DNA of 64,000 nucleotides from Aureimonas flava (GTDB lineage: Bacteria > Pseudomonadota > Alphaproteobacteria > Rhizobiales > Rhizobiaceae): the NCBI RefSeq assembly GCF_003583935.1, contig NZ_QYRN01000003.1:364309-428308 (forward strand), in the 5' to 3' direction. Shown one piece after another: positions 43,778 to 56,442 of the stretch (its first letter is position 1; each line of letters begins with the position of its first letter). Under the pieces are notes generated by a model that saw only the letters and a list, made by a program, of their open reading frames with translations, was not told where the DNA came from and did not search any database. The position numbers were made by a program, and so were the translations under genes.

Positions 43778-44701
43778 ATGGCCCGTTCGCTACCGCCCTT
43801 GTCCGCGTTGCGCGCCTTCGAGGCGGCTGCACGGCACCTCAGCTTCACTCGCGCCGCCGAGGAGCTCGGCATGACCCAGGCCGCGGTCAGCTACCAGATC
43901 AAGCTTCTGGAGGAGCGCATCGGCGCGCCGCTCTTCTTGCGTGGGCGGCGGCAGGTGGCGCTGACCGAAGCGGGGGAGCGATTGGGCAGCGATGCGACGA
44001 ACGCGTTCGAAACCATCGCCGCATCGTTCGAGGCGGCCAAAGGCGGCGTCGCGGGGGTTCTCACGATCAGCGTCATCCCGACCTTCGCGACCGGCTGGCT
44101 GGCGCGCCATCTCTACGCATTCCAGCTGGCCCATCCGACCATCGCCGTGCGGCTCCATTCCACCCGCGACGTCAGCGACTTCGAGAAGGAACCCGTCGAT
44201 GTCGGGATTCGTGGCGGCCTCCATCCAGGCCGGGGCCTCGTCGCGCACAAGCTCCTGCGCGCGGACTTCACGCCGATGCTGCATCCCGACCTCGAAGCGC
44301 GAACCGGCCTCCCGCTACGCGAGCCGTCGGACCTACTGGCCTATCCGCTGATCGATCCGACCGATCCCTGGTGGAATGAATGGTTCGCGCAGGCGGGCGT
44401 GACGCGTGCCGGCTTCGAGGTGGACGACGGACACAAGATGGGCGGGCAGGATCTCGAGGCGATCGCGGCCGTCGCCGGCCATGGGGTCGCCGTCCTCACG
44501 CCGTTCTTCTATCGCGACGACCTTGCCGCCGGCCGCCTCGTCCAACCGTTCGACATTCTCTGCGCGAGCGAACGGGGCTACTGGCTCTGCTATCCACCGG
44601 GACGACGCAACGCGCCCAAGGTCCGACTCTTCCGGGACTGGCTCCTTTCGCATTTCCCCGACCCCGAAGCCGATCTTTCAAGCGTCGGACCGATCGGCTA
44701 G
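43778..44701 (+). CDS. LysR-family regulator (GcvA-like)
   Basis: 307 residues from ATG 43778. The start MARSLPPLSALRAFEAAARH is the usual beginning of GcvA-like LysR proteins; upstream ATGs at 43751 and 43754 would add nine residues. The helix-turn-helix is FTRAAEELGMTQAAVSYQIK. The effector domain contains ISVIPTFATGWLARHLYAF and DVGIRGGLHPGRGLV. No obvious divergent target gene exists, and the next gene (Uup-like) is 9 bp downstream. It may autoregulate through the repeat at 43758-43772. Confidence 0.92.
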   Translation: MARSLPPLSALRAFEAAARHLSFTRAAEELGMTQAAVSYQIKLLEERIGAPLFLRGRRQVALTEAGERLGSDATNAFETIAASFEAAKGGVAGVLTISVIPTFATGWLARHLYAFQLAHPTIAVRLHSTRDVSDFEKEPVDVGIRGGLHPGRGLVAHKLLRADFTPMLHPDLEARTGLPLREPSDLLAYPLIDPTDPWWNEWFAQAGVTRAGFEVDDGHKMGGQDLEAIAAVAGHGVAVLTPFFYRDDLAAGRLVQPFDILCASERGYWLCYPPGRRNAPKVRLFRDWLLSHFPDPEADLSSVGPIG

Positions 44702-44710
44702 AAGCCGGCC

Positions 44711-46531
44711 ATGGCCCCTCCCCCGCTTCTTCGCCTCGACGGCGTGCGCCTGACCTTCGGCGGCACGCCCCTTCTCGCCGATGTCGAGCTCGGCGTCCTG
44801 CCGGGCGACCGGATCGCCCTCGTGGGTCGCAACGGCTCGGGCAAGTCGACCCTCCTCAAGATCGCGGCCGGCGCGGTGGAGCCGGACGGCGGCGAGGTGT
44901 TCCGTCAGCCGGGGGCGACGATCCGCTATCTCGCGCAGGAGCCGGACTTCGGCGACGCCCCCACCGTCGAGGCCTATGTCGCGGCGGGCCTCGGGCCGGC
45001 GGACGATCCCTACCGCGTCACCCGCCTGATCGAGGGGCTGGGCCTTCGTGCCGACGCGCGGCCGGGCGACCTGTCGGGCGGCGAGGCGCGCCGCGCGGCG
45101 CTCGCCCGCGTCCTGGCGCCCGAGCCCGACATCGTGCTCCTCGACGAGCCCACCAACCACCTCGACCTGCCGACCATCGAATGGCTGGAGGAGGAGGTCG
45201 CCTCGATCCGCTCCGCCGTGGTCATCATCAGCCACGACCGCCGCTTCCTGGAGCGGACGACACGCGCCACCGTCTGGCTCGACCGCGGCCGCGCACGCCG
45301 GCTGGACCAGGGCTTCGGCGGCTTCGAGGCCTGGCGCGACAAGGTGCTGGAGGAGGAGGAGCGCGACCTCCAGAAGCTCGACCGCAAGATCGTGCGCGAG
45401 GAGCATTGGCTGCGCTACGGCGTCACCGCGCGGCGCACGCGCAACGAGCGGCGCCTTGCCGCCCTTCATCAGCTCCGCGCCGACCGCAAGAACACCCGCC
45501 GCGCCACCGGCACGGTGGAGATGCAGGTCGGCGACACGCGCGAGAGCGGCAAGCTGGTGATCGAGGCCAAGGGGATCGCCAAGGCCTATGGCGAGCGCGT
45601 GCTGGTGGAGAACTTCTCGACCCGCATCCAGCGCGGCGACCGCGTCGGCTTCGTCGGCCCGAACGGCGCCGGCAAGACGACGCTCCTGAAGATGCTGATC
45701 GGCGAGACCGAGCCGGACGCGGGCACGGTGCGCCTCGGCACCAATCTCGACCTCGCCTTCCTCGACCAGAAGCGGGCGAGCCTGCGCGACGACCTGCCCG
45801 TGGCTGAGGCGCTGACGGACGGGCGCGGCGACCAGGTCATGGTCAACGGCGAGCCGCGCCACGTCGCCGGCTATCTCAAGGACTTCCTGTTCCAGCCGGA
45901 GCAGATCCGCACCCCCGTCGGCAACCTGTCGGGCGGCGAGCGGGCCCGCCTGCTGCTGGCCAAGACGCTGGCGACGCCCGCCAACGTGCTCGTCCTCGAC
46001 GAGCCGACCAACGATCTCGACATGGAAACGCTGGACCTCCTCCAGGAGCTGATCGCCAACTACCCCGGCACGGTCCTCCTGGTGAGCCACGACCGCGATT
46101 TCCTGGACCGGACGGTGACTGGCGTCATCTCGCCCGAGGCCGACGGGCGCTGGCTGGAATATGCCGGCGGCTACACCGACATGGCGGCGCAGAAGCGCGG
46201 CGCGCAGGCCGAGGCCCGCAAGGCCGAGAAGGCCGCACGGCCCGCCCCCGCCGCCGCCGGCGCGACGGCGGCGCGCGCGCCCGCGCAGGGCAGCGCCAAG
46301 CTGTCCTTCAAGCAGAAGTTCGCGCTGGAGACCCTGCCCAAGGAGATCGCCCGGCTCGAGGCGGAGATCGCCCGGGCGGAGGCCGAGATGGCCGACCCGG
46401 CGCTGTTCGCGCGCAACCCGGACCGCTTCGCCAAGCTCGCGCGCGACAGCGAGGCCGCCCGCGCCGCGCTCGCCAAGGCCGAGGACGAATGGCTGGAGCT
46501 GGAGATGCTGAAGGCCGAGCTGGAGGGCTGA
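44711..46531 (+). CDS. uup: ABC-F family ATPase (Uup-like)
   Basis: 606 residues with two ABC domains and no membrane part. Walker A motifs are GRNGSGKST and GPNGAGKTT, signatures LSGGEARRAALARVL and LSGGERARLLLAKTL, and Walker B motifs VLLDEPTNHLD and VLDEPTNDLD. An interdomain linker (EEEERDLQKLDRKIVREEHW) and a C-terminal coiled coil (KEIARLEAEIARAEAEMADP) match Uup. ABC-F proteins act on ribosomes or, for Uup, also in DNA-related processes. Cytoplasmic. It lies 9 bp after the LysR gene. Confidence 0.9.
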   Translation: MAPPPLLRLDGVRLTFGGTPLLADVELGVLPGDRIALVGRNGSGKSTLLKIAAGAVEPDGGEVFRQPGATIRYLAQEPDFGDAPTVEAYVAAGLGPADDPYRVTRLIEGLGLRADARPGDLSGGEARRAALARVLAPEPDIVLLDEPTNHLDLPTIEWLEEEVASIRSAVVIISHDRRFLERTTRATVWLDRGRARRLDQGFGGFEAWRDKVLEEEERDLQKLDRKIVREEHWLRYGVTARRTRNERRLAALHQLRADRKNTRRATGTVEMQVGDTRESGKLVIEAKGIAKAYGERVLVENFSTRIQRGDRVGFVGPNGAGKTTLLKMLIGETEPDAGTVRLGTNLDLAFLDQKRASLRDDLPVAEALTDGRGDQVMVNGEPRHVAGYLKDFLFQPEQIRTPVGNLSGGERARLLLAKTLATPANVLVLDEPTNDLDMETLDLLQELIANYPGTVLLVSHDRDFLDRTVTGVISPEADGRWLEYAGGYTDMAAQKRGAQAEARKAEKAARPAPAAAGATAARAPAQGSAKLSFKQKFALETLPKEIARLEAEIARAEAEMADPALFARNPDRFAKLARDSEAARAALAKAEDEWLELEMLKAELEG

Positions 46532-46667
46532 GCCGGACCGGTTTGTGCTCGCCGCCCGGTTGTCGTTCACCTGCCGTTCACCAAGTTCTGCTGAGGTTCC
46601 ATTAACCTCCCGGGCAAGGATGTGGCGCGGCCTCGCCGCCGCGCCCGCGGCATAAGGATTTCACGGC

Positions 46668-47822
46668 ATGGCAAGGCTTGCGCGCTTCTCCCTCCCCTTC
46701 ACGCGCATGCTGGCGGCCCTCCTCGTCGCCGCCGGCCTGTCTGCCCCCGCCCATGCCTTCGAGACCACGGCACACGCGGCGGTGCTGCTCGACTTCGACA
46801 CCGACACGATCCTGTTCGAGAAGAATCCGGACGACGAAGTGCCGCCCGCCAGCCTGTCGAAGCTGATGACGCTGCTGGTGATCTTCGACGAGCTGAAGCG
46901 CGGCGCGATCCGCATGGACGAGACGTTCCCGGTTTCCGAACACGCCTGGCGGACCGGCGGCGCCGCGTCGGGCGGCTCCACCATGTTCCTGCCGCTGAAC
47001 TCGCAGGTCAGCGTCGCCGACCTCATCAAGGGCATCGCCATCCAGTCCGGCAACGACGCGACGATCGTGGCCGCCGAGGGCATCGCCGGATCGGTGCCGG
47101 CCTTCGCCGAGATGATGAACCGGCGGGCGCAGGAACTGGGGCTGACCCATTCCCACTTCGTCAATCCGCACGGGCTGCCCGATCCCGCCCAGCGCGTCTC
47201 GGCGCGCGACCTCGTGACGCTCGCCGCCTACATCATCCGCACCTATCCCGAGCACTACCCCCTGTTCTCGGAGGAGGAATTCACCTTCAACGGCATCACC
47301 CAGCGCTCGCGCAACCCGCTCCTCAGCCTCGGCGCGGACGGGCTGAAGACCGGCCACACCAGCGAGGCCGGCTACGGTCTCGTGGCCTCCGCCAAGGACG
47401 ACGGCGGACGGCGCATCGTCTTCGCGATGACGGGCATGAAGACCGTCGGCGAGCGGGCGACCCAGGCGCGGGCGCTGATGACGCTGGGCCTGCGCGGCTT
47501 CGAGAACGTCGTGATCCTGAAGAGCGACGAGACCGCCGGCGAGGTGCCGGTGAGCGGCGGCGTGGCGGCCAGCGTGCCGGTGCGCGCGGCCGGCGAGATC
47601 CGCTTCATCGAGCCGCGCGGCTCCGGTTCGCCCTACCAGACCGAGATCGTGCCGGTCGGCACCATCGAGGCGCCGGTGCCCGAGGGGCGACGCGTCGCGC
47701 AGATGCGCATCACCCGCGACGGCGCGGTGGTGCGCGAGGAGCCGCTCTACGCGGCCGCGGAGGTCGAGCGCGCCGGCCTCCTCCAGCGGATGCAGGAACA
47801 GGTGCTCGGCTACTTCCGCTGA
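46668..47822 (+). CDS. D-alanyl-D-alanine carboxypeptidase (PBP5/6 type)
   Basis: 384 residues. Signal peptide ending PAHA at residue 30. The active-site triad is complete: S-x-x-K in ASLSKLMT (Ser62, Lys65), S-G-N in QSGNDATIV (about 127-129) and KTG in LKTGHTSEAG (about 227). The C-terminal PBP5 domain and an amphipathic tail (ERAGLLQRMQEQVLGYF) for membrane attachment follow. It trims the terminal D-Ala of peptidoglycan in the periplasm. Monocistronic in appearance. Confidence 0.94.
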   Translation: MARLARFSLPFTRMLAALLVAAGLSAPAHAFETTAHAAVLLDFDTDTILFEKNPDDEVPPASLSKLMTLLVIFDELKRGAIRMDETFPVSEHAWRTGGAASGGSTMFLPLNSQVSVADLIKGIAIQSGNDATIVAAEGIAGSVPAFAEMMNRRAQELGLTHSHFVNPHGLPDPAQRVSARDLVTLAAYIIRTYPEHYPLFSEEEFTFNGITQRSRNPLLSLGADGLKTGHTSEAGYGLVASAKDDGGRRIVFAMTGMKTVGERATQARALMTLGLRGFENVVILKSDETAGEVPVSGGVAASVPVRAAGEIRFIEPRGSGSPYQTEIVPVGTIEAPVPEGRRVAQMRITRDGAVVREEPLYAAAEVERAGLLQRMQEQVLGYFR

Positions 47823-48073
47823 GCGACCGGCCGGGCCGAGGCGCCCGGTTTCGGCCGATCCGGCTTGACGCAGCGCACAAGAGAGCGGATATAGGGGCGG
47901 TCATGCCGCGCTTGCGCTGCGCCCGCCTTGATCCCGCTTCGGGACACTGAGCCGAGCGCCACCGCCGTCCCCTTCCAAAGGGCCGGCCGCGGTCCGTGCC
48001 GTTCCGTTCCCGCGCAGGGACGTCCGGCCGATCTCCGGGACAGCCGTCCCGGCTTCACAGTCAAAGGCATTCC

Positions 48074-49474
<1,401 letters not shown>

Positions 49475-49489
49475 TCTCCCATCGAAGCG

Positions 49490-49515
49490 AAGGGCGCCCC
49501 AGGGCGCCCTTTTCG
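49490..49515 (+). terminator. Intrinsic terminator of the helicase gene
   Basis: Stem AAGGGCGCC (49490-49498) and GGCGCCCTT (49503-49511) with a 4-nt loop, then TT (TTTT in total at 49510-49513). It lies 16 nt after the stop. Confidence 0.88.
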
Positions 49516-49589
49516 TTTCGGCCGGTTGCCCATCGGGGCGGCGTTCGCCATATGCCGGGGGCTGGACCGAGCACGAGGAGACTGGACGC

Positions 49590-49907
49590 ATGGCCGAGAC
49601 CGTCAGGGTCGACATTCCGCACAAGCTGTCGCGCGACGCCGCTCGCCAGCGCATCGCGGACGGGTTCGGGCGCATCCGTTCGGAGGCCACCGGCGGCATG
49701 CTGAAGTTCGAGGACCAGTGGACCGGCGACCATCTCGACTTCCGCGCGCGGATGATGGGCCAGTCGATCGTCGGGCGCCTCGACATCCTGGACGACCACG
49801 TCCATGTCGAGCTCGACCTTCCGGGCTTCCTCGCCTCGATCGCCGGCAAGCTCACCGGCAAGATCCAGAAGGAAGGGCAGGTCCTGCTCGAGAACAAGCC
49901 GGCCTGA
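49590..49907 (+). CDS. Polyhydroxyalkanoic acid system family protein
   Basis: 105 residues. It matches the PHA granule-associated/regulatory small protein family: VDIPHKLSRDAARQRIADGF, FEDQWTGDHLDFRARMMGQS and the Gly-Leu-Ile-Lys-rich C-terminus (FLASIAGKLTGKIQKEGQVL). Members are linked by name to polyhydroxyalkanoate systems, but many occur away from pha genes, as here. Cytoplasmic. The start has GAGGAG upstream. Exact role not established. Confidence 0.8.
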   Translation: MAETVRVDIPHKLSRDAARQRIADGFGRIRSEATGGMLKFEDQWTGDHLDFRARMMGQSIVGRLDILDDHVHVELDLPGFLASIAGKLTGKIQKEGQVLLENKPA

Positions 49908-49924
49908 GGCGGGGCGTCTCGCCC

Positions 49925-50443
49925 TCAGGGATCGGGCGTGGCGATGCTGCGCAGCGTCGCCTTTTCGGCTGTGACCGAGCCGCCGGACGTGCCGCCCTCG
50001 ATCGCCTGCACCGTTCCAAGGCCCGGCACGACCGAGCCGACCTTGACCCGCATCAGCTCCTGGCGCGTCGCCAGCAGCGCCTCGTCCTGGAAGATCATCA
50101 CGATCTGGTAGTCCGAGGGCGTCGGCGTGTGGTCGCGCACGATGGTGGGTGCCGGCATCGCGTCCGCATGCGCCGCCTCGCCCACCGAACCCGTCTCGAT
50201 CGGGTCCAGCTTGGGCGACATGCGCGCGAGCGCCGCCTGCTGGAAATAGTCCGGCGTCTCGAGGGACACCGCGTAGGACCACGAGAAGAAGCCGGCGGAG
50301 GCCACGGCGAGCGTCACCGACGACAGCGCGATCACCCAATCCGTCGCCGACCAGTCGCGGTCCACGTGCTTCAGGAACGTGCGCGCGGACAGCGGTTTGC
50401 GGGCGAGCGAGAAATCGGGCGGCGTGGGTGCGATCCGGGACAT
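49925..50443 (-). CDS. Uncharacterised single-pass membrane protein
   Basis: 172 residues. A cytoplasmic N-terminus (MSRIAPTPPDFSLARKPLSA) and one membrane helix (WVIALSSVTLAVASAGFFSW) are followed by a periplasmic C-terminal domain with YQIVMIFQDEALLATRQELM and RVKVGSVVPGLGTVQAIEGG. A family of this layout occurs in rhizobia, but I cannot name a function. Its stop is 17 bp from that of the convergent PHA-type gene. Confidence 0.7.
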   Translation of the reverse strand: MSRIAPTPPDFSLARKPLSARTFLKHVDRDWSATDWVIALSSVTLAVASAGFFSWSYAVSLETPDYFQQAALARMSPKLDPIETGSVGEAAHADAMPAPTIVRDHTPTPSDYQIVMIFQDEALLATRQELMRVKVGSVVPGLGTVQAIEGGTSGGSVTAEKATLRSIATPDP

Positions 50444-50564
50444 CGCTGGGCTCCTTGCGTGGAGCTTGCAGCATGGCGGGGCGCCGTTAACGAAGATATG
50501 AGGCCGCGTTTTGCCCGCGAGCGACGTTCCGGTAGGGTTAGGAAACGGTAAAGCGGAGCATCAC

Positions 50565-50885
50565 ATGCGGGCGGATCGGCGAGGAGCGGCACGACGGACC
50601 ACGCGACTGCGGCCCGGCAAGCTGCTGGGCGCGGCCGACGGCTTCCTGTGCGACTGCGCCGTGGTGGACCGCTCGGCCCGCGGGGCGCGCATCCGCGCCT
50701 TCGCTCCGGTGGACCGCGTGCTGCCCGAGGTTCTGACGCTCTACGACGAGGCGGAGACGCGCCGCTGGACGGCCCGCATCGTCTGGGCGCGCGGTGCGGA
50801 GCTGGGTCTTGCCATCGAGGCGGGCGGCGAGCGTGTGTCGGACGCGGAGCGCCATCGGATCGCCGGCCTCTTCTACGCCGTCTGA
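50565..50885 (+). CDS. PilZ domain protein
   Basis: 106 residues, a stand-alone PilZ domain that would bind c-di-GMP. The R-x-x-x-R motif is within ARRTTRLRPGK and the D-x-S-x-x-G motif is DRSARGAR. The end of the barrel (RIVWARGAELGLAIEAGG) is typical. No partner is next to it. Cytoplasmic. It is convergent with dctA and separated from it by a shared hairpin. Confidence 0.88.
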   Translation: MRADRRGAARRTTRLRPGKLLGAADGFLCDCAVVDRSARGARIRAFAPVDRVLPEVLTLYDEAETRRWTARIVWARGAELGLAIEAGGERVSDAERHRIAGLFYAV

Positions 50886-50940
50886 CGCGGCGGGCACCTC
50901 GCTCGCCCCTTCCCCCGCTTCCTGCTCGGTTCCCAAACGA

Positions 50941-50970
50941 AGGCCCGCCCCGATCGCTCGGGGCGGGCCT
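50941..50970 (-). terminator. dctA terminator (possibly bidirectional)
   Basis: Perfect 13-bp stem AGGCCCGCCCCGA (50941-50953) and TCGGGGCGGGCCT (50958-50970) with a TCGC loop. On the minus strand it is followed by TCGTTT. It lies about 30 nt after the dctA stop and also after the convergent PilZ gene. Confidence 0.8.
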
Positions 50971-50999
50971 CGTCGTCGCGCCGGGATGCCGGCGGGCCG

Positions 51000-52343
51000 T
51001 TACTCGGCCGGCACCGCGTTGAGGGACACGCGCTCTTCGTCCAGAGGCGCGACCGCCTCGCCGGCCAGGACCGAACGCAGGCGGTCCTGATCGAGCTCGC
51101 CTTCCCAGCGCGCGACCACGAGCGTGGCCACCGCATTGCCGATGAAGTTGGTGATGGCGCGGCACTCGGACATGAACCGGTCGACGCCGAGGATCAGCGC
51201 CATGCCGGCGACGGGAACGGAGGGGACTACGGACAGGGTGGCGGCCAGGGTGATGAAGCCGGCGCCGGTGATGCCGGCTGCGCCCTTGGAGGACAGCATC
51301 GCCACGAGCAGCAGCAGGATCTGGTCGCCCCAGGACAGGTCGATGTTCGTCGCCTGGGCGATGAACAGGGCCGCCAACGTCATGTAGATGTTGGTGCCGT
51401 CGAGGTTGAACGAGTAGCCGGTCGGGATCACGAGGCCGACCACCGACTTCTTGGCGCCGGCGTTCTCCATCTTCTTCATCAGCGAGGGCAGAGCCGCCTC
51501 CGAGGACGAGGTGCCCAGGACGAGCAGCAGCTCCTCCTTGATGTAGCGCAGCAGCGAGAAGATCGAGAAGCCGTTGTAGCGGCAGACGGCGCCGAGCACG
51601 ACCACGACGAACAGGAACGAGGTGAAGTAGAAGACGCCGATCAGATAGGCGAGGTTGGCCACCGAGCCGATGCCGTACTTGCCGATGGTGAAGGCCATGG
51701 CGCCGAAGGCGCCGATCGGGGCCGCCTTCATCAGGATGGCGACGAGCTTGAAGATCGGCGCCGTCAGCGCGTTGAAGAAGTCGGTGACGGGACGGCCCGC
51801 CTCGCCGATCATCGCCAGAGCGATGCCGAACAGGACGGCGATGAAGAGCACCTGCAGGATGTCGCCATCGGCGAAGGCACTGACCAGCGTCGCCGGGATG
51901 ATGTTCATCAGGAAGCCGACGATCGACGAATCGTGCGCCTTCTGGGTGTAGGTCGCGACCGCCGCGCTATCGAGCGTGGCCGGATCGATGTTCATCCCGT
52001 GGCCGGGATGGGCGACGTTGGCAACGATGAGGCCGATGATGAGCGCCAGCGTCGAGAAGGTGAGGAAGTAGATCATCGCCTTGCCGACCACGCGGCCGAC
52101 CTTGGCGAGATCGGTCATGCCGGCGATGCCGGTCACGACCGTCAGGAAGATCACCGGGGCGATGATCATCTTCACCAGCTTGATGAAGGCGTCGCCGAGC
52201 GGCTTCAGGCTCGCGCCGAACTCGGGGTAGAAATGCCCGAGCGTGATGCCGGCGACGATGGCCACCACGACCTGGAAATAGAGCTGGGCGTAGATGGGCT
52301 TCTTCTGCGCAGGCACGGACTGCGCGATCGGCATGGTTGCCAT
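51000..52343 (-). CDS. dctA: C4-dicarboxylate/H+ (Na+) symporter
   Basis: 447 residues of the DAACS family. It imports succinate, fumarate and malate across the inner membrane. Family motifs are [40 protein letters not shown] and [20 protein letters not shown]. The ATG at 52343 has GGGAGG 5 nt upstream. It is divergent from dctB-dctD; the 218-bp spacer has a sigma-54 promoter and DctD-type binding sites, so expression should depend on RpoN and phosphorylated DctD. Confidence 0.96.
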   Translation of the reverse strand: MATMPIAQSVPAQKKPIYAQLYFQVVVAIVAGITLGHFYPEFGASLKPLGDAFIKLVKMIIAPVIFLTVVTGIAGMTDLAKVGRVVGKAMIYFLTFSTLALIIGLIVANVAHPGHGMNIDPATLDSAAVATYTQKAHDSSIVGFLMNIIPATLVSAFADGDILQVLFIAVLFGIALAMIGEAGRPVTDFFNALTAPIFKLVAILMKAAPIGAFGAMAFTIGKYGIGSVANLAYLIGVFYFTSFLFVVVVLGAVCRYNGFSIFSLLRYIKEELLLVLGTSSSEAALPSLMKKMENAGAKKSVVGLVIPTGYSFNLDGTNIYMTLAALFIAQATNIDLSWGDQILLLLVAMLSSKGAAGITGAGFITLAATLSVVPSVPVAGMALILGVDRFMSECRAITNFIGNAVATLVVARWEGELDQDRLRSVLAGEAVAPLDEERVSLNAVPAE

Positions 52344-52419
52344 GGGTGCCTCCCCTGTCTTGTCATGTCCTTCTTCCCCGGCGCCCATCGATGGGTGGAG
52401 AAGCCTCGACGACAAGGGT

Positions 52420-52435
52420 AGCAACATGCGTGCCA
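52420..52435 (-). promoter_or_regulatory. Sigma-54 promoter of dctA
   Basis: On the minus strand TGGCAC (52435-52430), GCATG, TTGCT (52424-52420). The -24 GG and -12 GC dinucleotides have the required 10-nt spacing, and every consensus base is present. It lies 77 nt before the dctA ATG. Confidence 0.93.
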
Positions 52436-52510
52436 ACTCTATGCAGAGGTGGCATTCGCCCAGCGCAAAGCTCTCCAAGGCGCACTGCGTTCTATCAAGA
52501 CGGGCAATTC

Positions 52511-52558
52511 GTGCGGATTTCCACTCGCCATTCATGGACGTTGTGCGATATTCCGCAC
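52511..52558 (-). promoter_or_regulatory. Tandem DctD-type upstream activating sites
   Basis: Site 1 GTGCGGATTTCCAC (52511-52524) is an imperfect dyad. Site 2 GTGCG-ATATTC-CGCAC (52543-52558) is a perfect dyad. Both have GTGCG with a pyrimidine/A-rich centre, as in rhizobial dctA enhancers. They are about 75-125 bp upstream of the sigma-54 promoter, a standard distance. Site 2 ends 3 bp before the dctB ATG and could also affect dctB. Confidence 0.75.
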
Positions 52559-52561
52559 GCG

Positions 52562-54381
52562 ATGAACACGCCCTCCCCATCCCCCCAGCATCGACGGCTG
52601 TTCCGTCTCGCCGTGTCCGGCGGGCTGCTGGCGGTCGCCGTCATGACATGGCTGGCCGCCGGTGCCCTGGCCGACCGCGCCACGCTGGCGATCCTCGGCG
52701 AGCGGGCCGACACCTCGCTTCCGCTCGCCATGGCGGTGCTGCGCAGCGAGGTGGACAAGCAGCGGGTGGTTCCGGCCATCCTCTCAGAGGACCCGGACAT
52801 CCGCGACATCCTCGCAGCGCCCTCCGGGGCCGGCACCGACCGGGTGAACCAGCGGCTCGAAGAGTTGCGCCGGACCACCGGGGCGACCGTCCTCTACCTT
52901 CTGAACGCGCAAGGGCTGGCCATCGCCGCCAGCAACTACGCCGAGCCGACGAGCTTCGTCGGCAGCGACTACGCCTTCCGGCCCTACTTCCGGAAGGCGA
53001 TGGCGACCGGCGCCGGAGCGCAGTATGCCCTGGGCACCGTCAGCGGGCGCGCCGGCCTCTACCTCGCGCGTCGCGTCGACCTCGGCGGACGGGCGCTCGG
53101 CGTCGTGGTGCTCAAGGTCGAGTTCGGCGACATCGAGCGGGACTGGGCGGCGGGCGGCAACGTGGTGTTCGTGACGGGCGACCAGGGCATCGTGCTGGCC
53201 ACTACGCAGGCCGACTGGCGCTACCGCGCGATGGAGCCCGTGCCGGCCGATCTCGCCGCGCGCATCCGCGACAGCCTGCAGTTCGGCGCCGCGCCGCTCA
53301 CCCCGCTCGGCATCCAGCATCGGCGCGGAACCGTGGCGGCGACGAGGACGGACGACCGGCGACGCTTCGTGGCGGCCGAGGACCGCCTGGACGATCCCGT
53401 CCTCGACTGGACGCTCCACCTCTGGGTGCCGGCCGACGCGGCCCTCGCGCAGGCCCGCCTGTCCTATCGGCTCCAGGGCCTCGCGTCGCTGCTGCTCGTC
53501 AGCACCGCCGGGTTCCTCGTCGCGCGTCGGCGCCGCTACCTTCGCCGCCGGCAGGAGACCATGCGCGTGGCCGCGCTGGAACTGGAACGCCGCGTGGAGG
53601 AGCGGACGGCGGAGCTGCGCGAGGCGAACCGACGCCTGGTGGAGGAAAGCCGCACCCGGCAGGCCGCCGAGGAGCGTGTCGAGACCCTGCGGCGCAGCCT
53701 CGACCAGGCCAACCGTCTGGCGTCGCTCGGCCAGATCACGGCCGGCGTGGCGCACGAGATCAACCAGCCGGTCGCCGCGATCCGCACCTATGCCGAGAAC
53801 GCCGTGCAGTTCCTCGAGCGCGGCGACGCGGACACCACCCGCCGGAACCTCGGCAACGTCGTCGGGCTGACCGAGCGCATCGGACGCATCACCGACACCT
53901 TGAAGGGCCACGCCCGGCGAGGGTCCAGCCGGCTGGAGCCGGTCAACCTCGCCGAGGCGGTGGACGGCGCGATCATGGTTCTTCAGGGTCGGCTCGACAC
54001 GGCGGGTGTGCCCATCGCGCGCGATGCGGACCTTGCACGCTACGTGGTGATCGGCGAGCGCGTGCGGCTGGAGCAGGTGCTCGTCAACCTCCTGCAGAAC
54101 GCGCTCGACGCCATGGACGACCGGACGGACGGTCGCATCTGGATCGAGACCGCCGCCCGCGGCGACACGGTGCGCCTCGCCGTGCGCGACAACGGGCCGG
54201 GCATCCCGCCCGAGCGGCTCGCGACGCTGTTCACGCCCTTTTCAACCTCCAAGCCGCGCGGCCTCGGCCTCGGCCTCGTGATCGTCAAGGACATCCTGTC
54301 CGAATGGGGCGGGACGCTCGGCGCCGAGAGCCGGCCCGGCGAGGGCGCCACCTTCACCGCCTGCCTGAGGATCGCCCGATC

Positions 54382-54385
<4 letters not shown>
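52562..54385 (+). CDS. dctB: C4-dicarboxylate sensor histidine kinase
   Basis: 607 residues. A membrane helix near residues 15-38, a periplasmic double-PAS sensor (about 40-290: [30 protein letters not shown]), a second helix near 305, a coiled coil ([20 protein letters not shown]), and the HisKA/HATPase_c core are seen. His398 is in [20 protein letters not shown]; the ATP-binding G boxes are [20 protein letters not shown] and [14 protein letters not shown]. It phosphorylates DctD when dicarboxylates are present. The ATG at 52562 lies immediately after UAS 2. Overlaps dctD in ATGA. Confidence 0.95.
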
Positions 54386-55725
<1,340 letters not shown>

Positions 55726-55729
55726 GGGG

Positions 55730-55981
55730 TCAGGCGGCCTGCCGCAGCGTGTCGATGACGCGGTCCAGGCGTTCGCGCCCGGCATCGGTCAGCAGGCCGC
55801 GCCCACCCTCCGGGTCCAAGAGCCCGGCCTCCTCCATCTCGCGCACCCCCTCGGCATCGGCCTTGTGCCCCTTGCCGTCGTCCAGGACGACGCGCGTCAC
55901 CGTTTCGCCGCTCACCAGCGAGTGGTAGGCGGCGAAGACCAGGATCGAGAGGGCGCCGTCGGACAGGTTCGTCTGGCTCAT
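55730..55981 (-). CDS. Small protein, unknown
   Basis: 83 residues. Looks like a compact soluble winged-helix-like protein: DGALSILVFAAYHSLVSGET, then KADAEGVREMEEAGLLDPEG and LLTDAGRERLDRVIDTLRQA. No signal or membrane segment. The DPEGGRGLLTDAGRERL segment recalls the wing of small DNA-binding proteins, but this is only a resemblance. Convergent with dctD with a 4-bp gap. Family unknown. Confidence 0.65.
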   Translation of the reverse strand: MSQTNLSDGALSILVFAAYHSLVSGETVTRVVLDDGKGHKADAEGVREMEEAGLLDPEGGRGLLTDAGRERLDRVIDTLRQAA

Positions 55982-56150
55982 CGTGGGGACTCCTTTTCGG
56001 GTTTACGCACGGCCGACCAACACGTTCGCGGCGCTTCGGCTCCCCCCTTGCGGCGAAGTTTCACATGCGTGCGCACGGAGGCGGTCGCATGCCTCGACAA
56101 GGCCCATCTGTCCGCCTACTTCGAGCCTCGAAAAGTGCAGGACGTCGAGA

Positions 56151-56408
56151 ATGAGCATACCCGTAGACCCCGAACTCAGCGCCCTGATCCGTGAAGTCGT
56201 CGAAGCCAAACTCCTCAAGGCGGGGTCGGAGGAGATCCGGGTCGCGCAGCATGTCGCGGCCCATGGCCTGGGCGCATTGAACCCGTCCGAGCGCGACGTC
56301 TTCGAGCGCCGGGTCCTGCCGATCCTGTCCAAGCCCATCCGCGAGCAGCTCGCGATCGCCTCGATCGTCCAGCGCGGCGGCTACGTGCCGCGCAAGATCG
56401 TCTTCTGA
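56151..56408 (+). CDS. Small conserved protein, unknown
   Basis: 85 residues from ATG 56151. Helical and soluble: DPELSALIREVVEAKLLKAG, SEEIRVAQHVAAHGLGALNP, FERRVLPILSKPIREQLAIA. It looks well conserved in composition and starts sharply, but I cannot name a family. It stands alone between the unknown 55730 gene and the amino-acid permease. The 169 bp upstream hold the divergent promoters. Confidence 0.65.
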   Translation: MSIPVDPELSALIREVVEAKLLKAGSEEIRVAQHVAAHGLGALNPSERDVFERRVLPILSKPIREQLAIASIVQRGGYVPRKIVF

Positions 56409-56442
56409 CCGGCGGCCCGGCCCATCGGCCGGCCGGCCGGGC

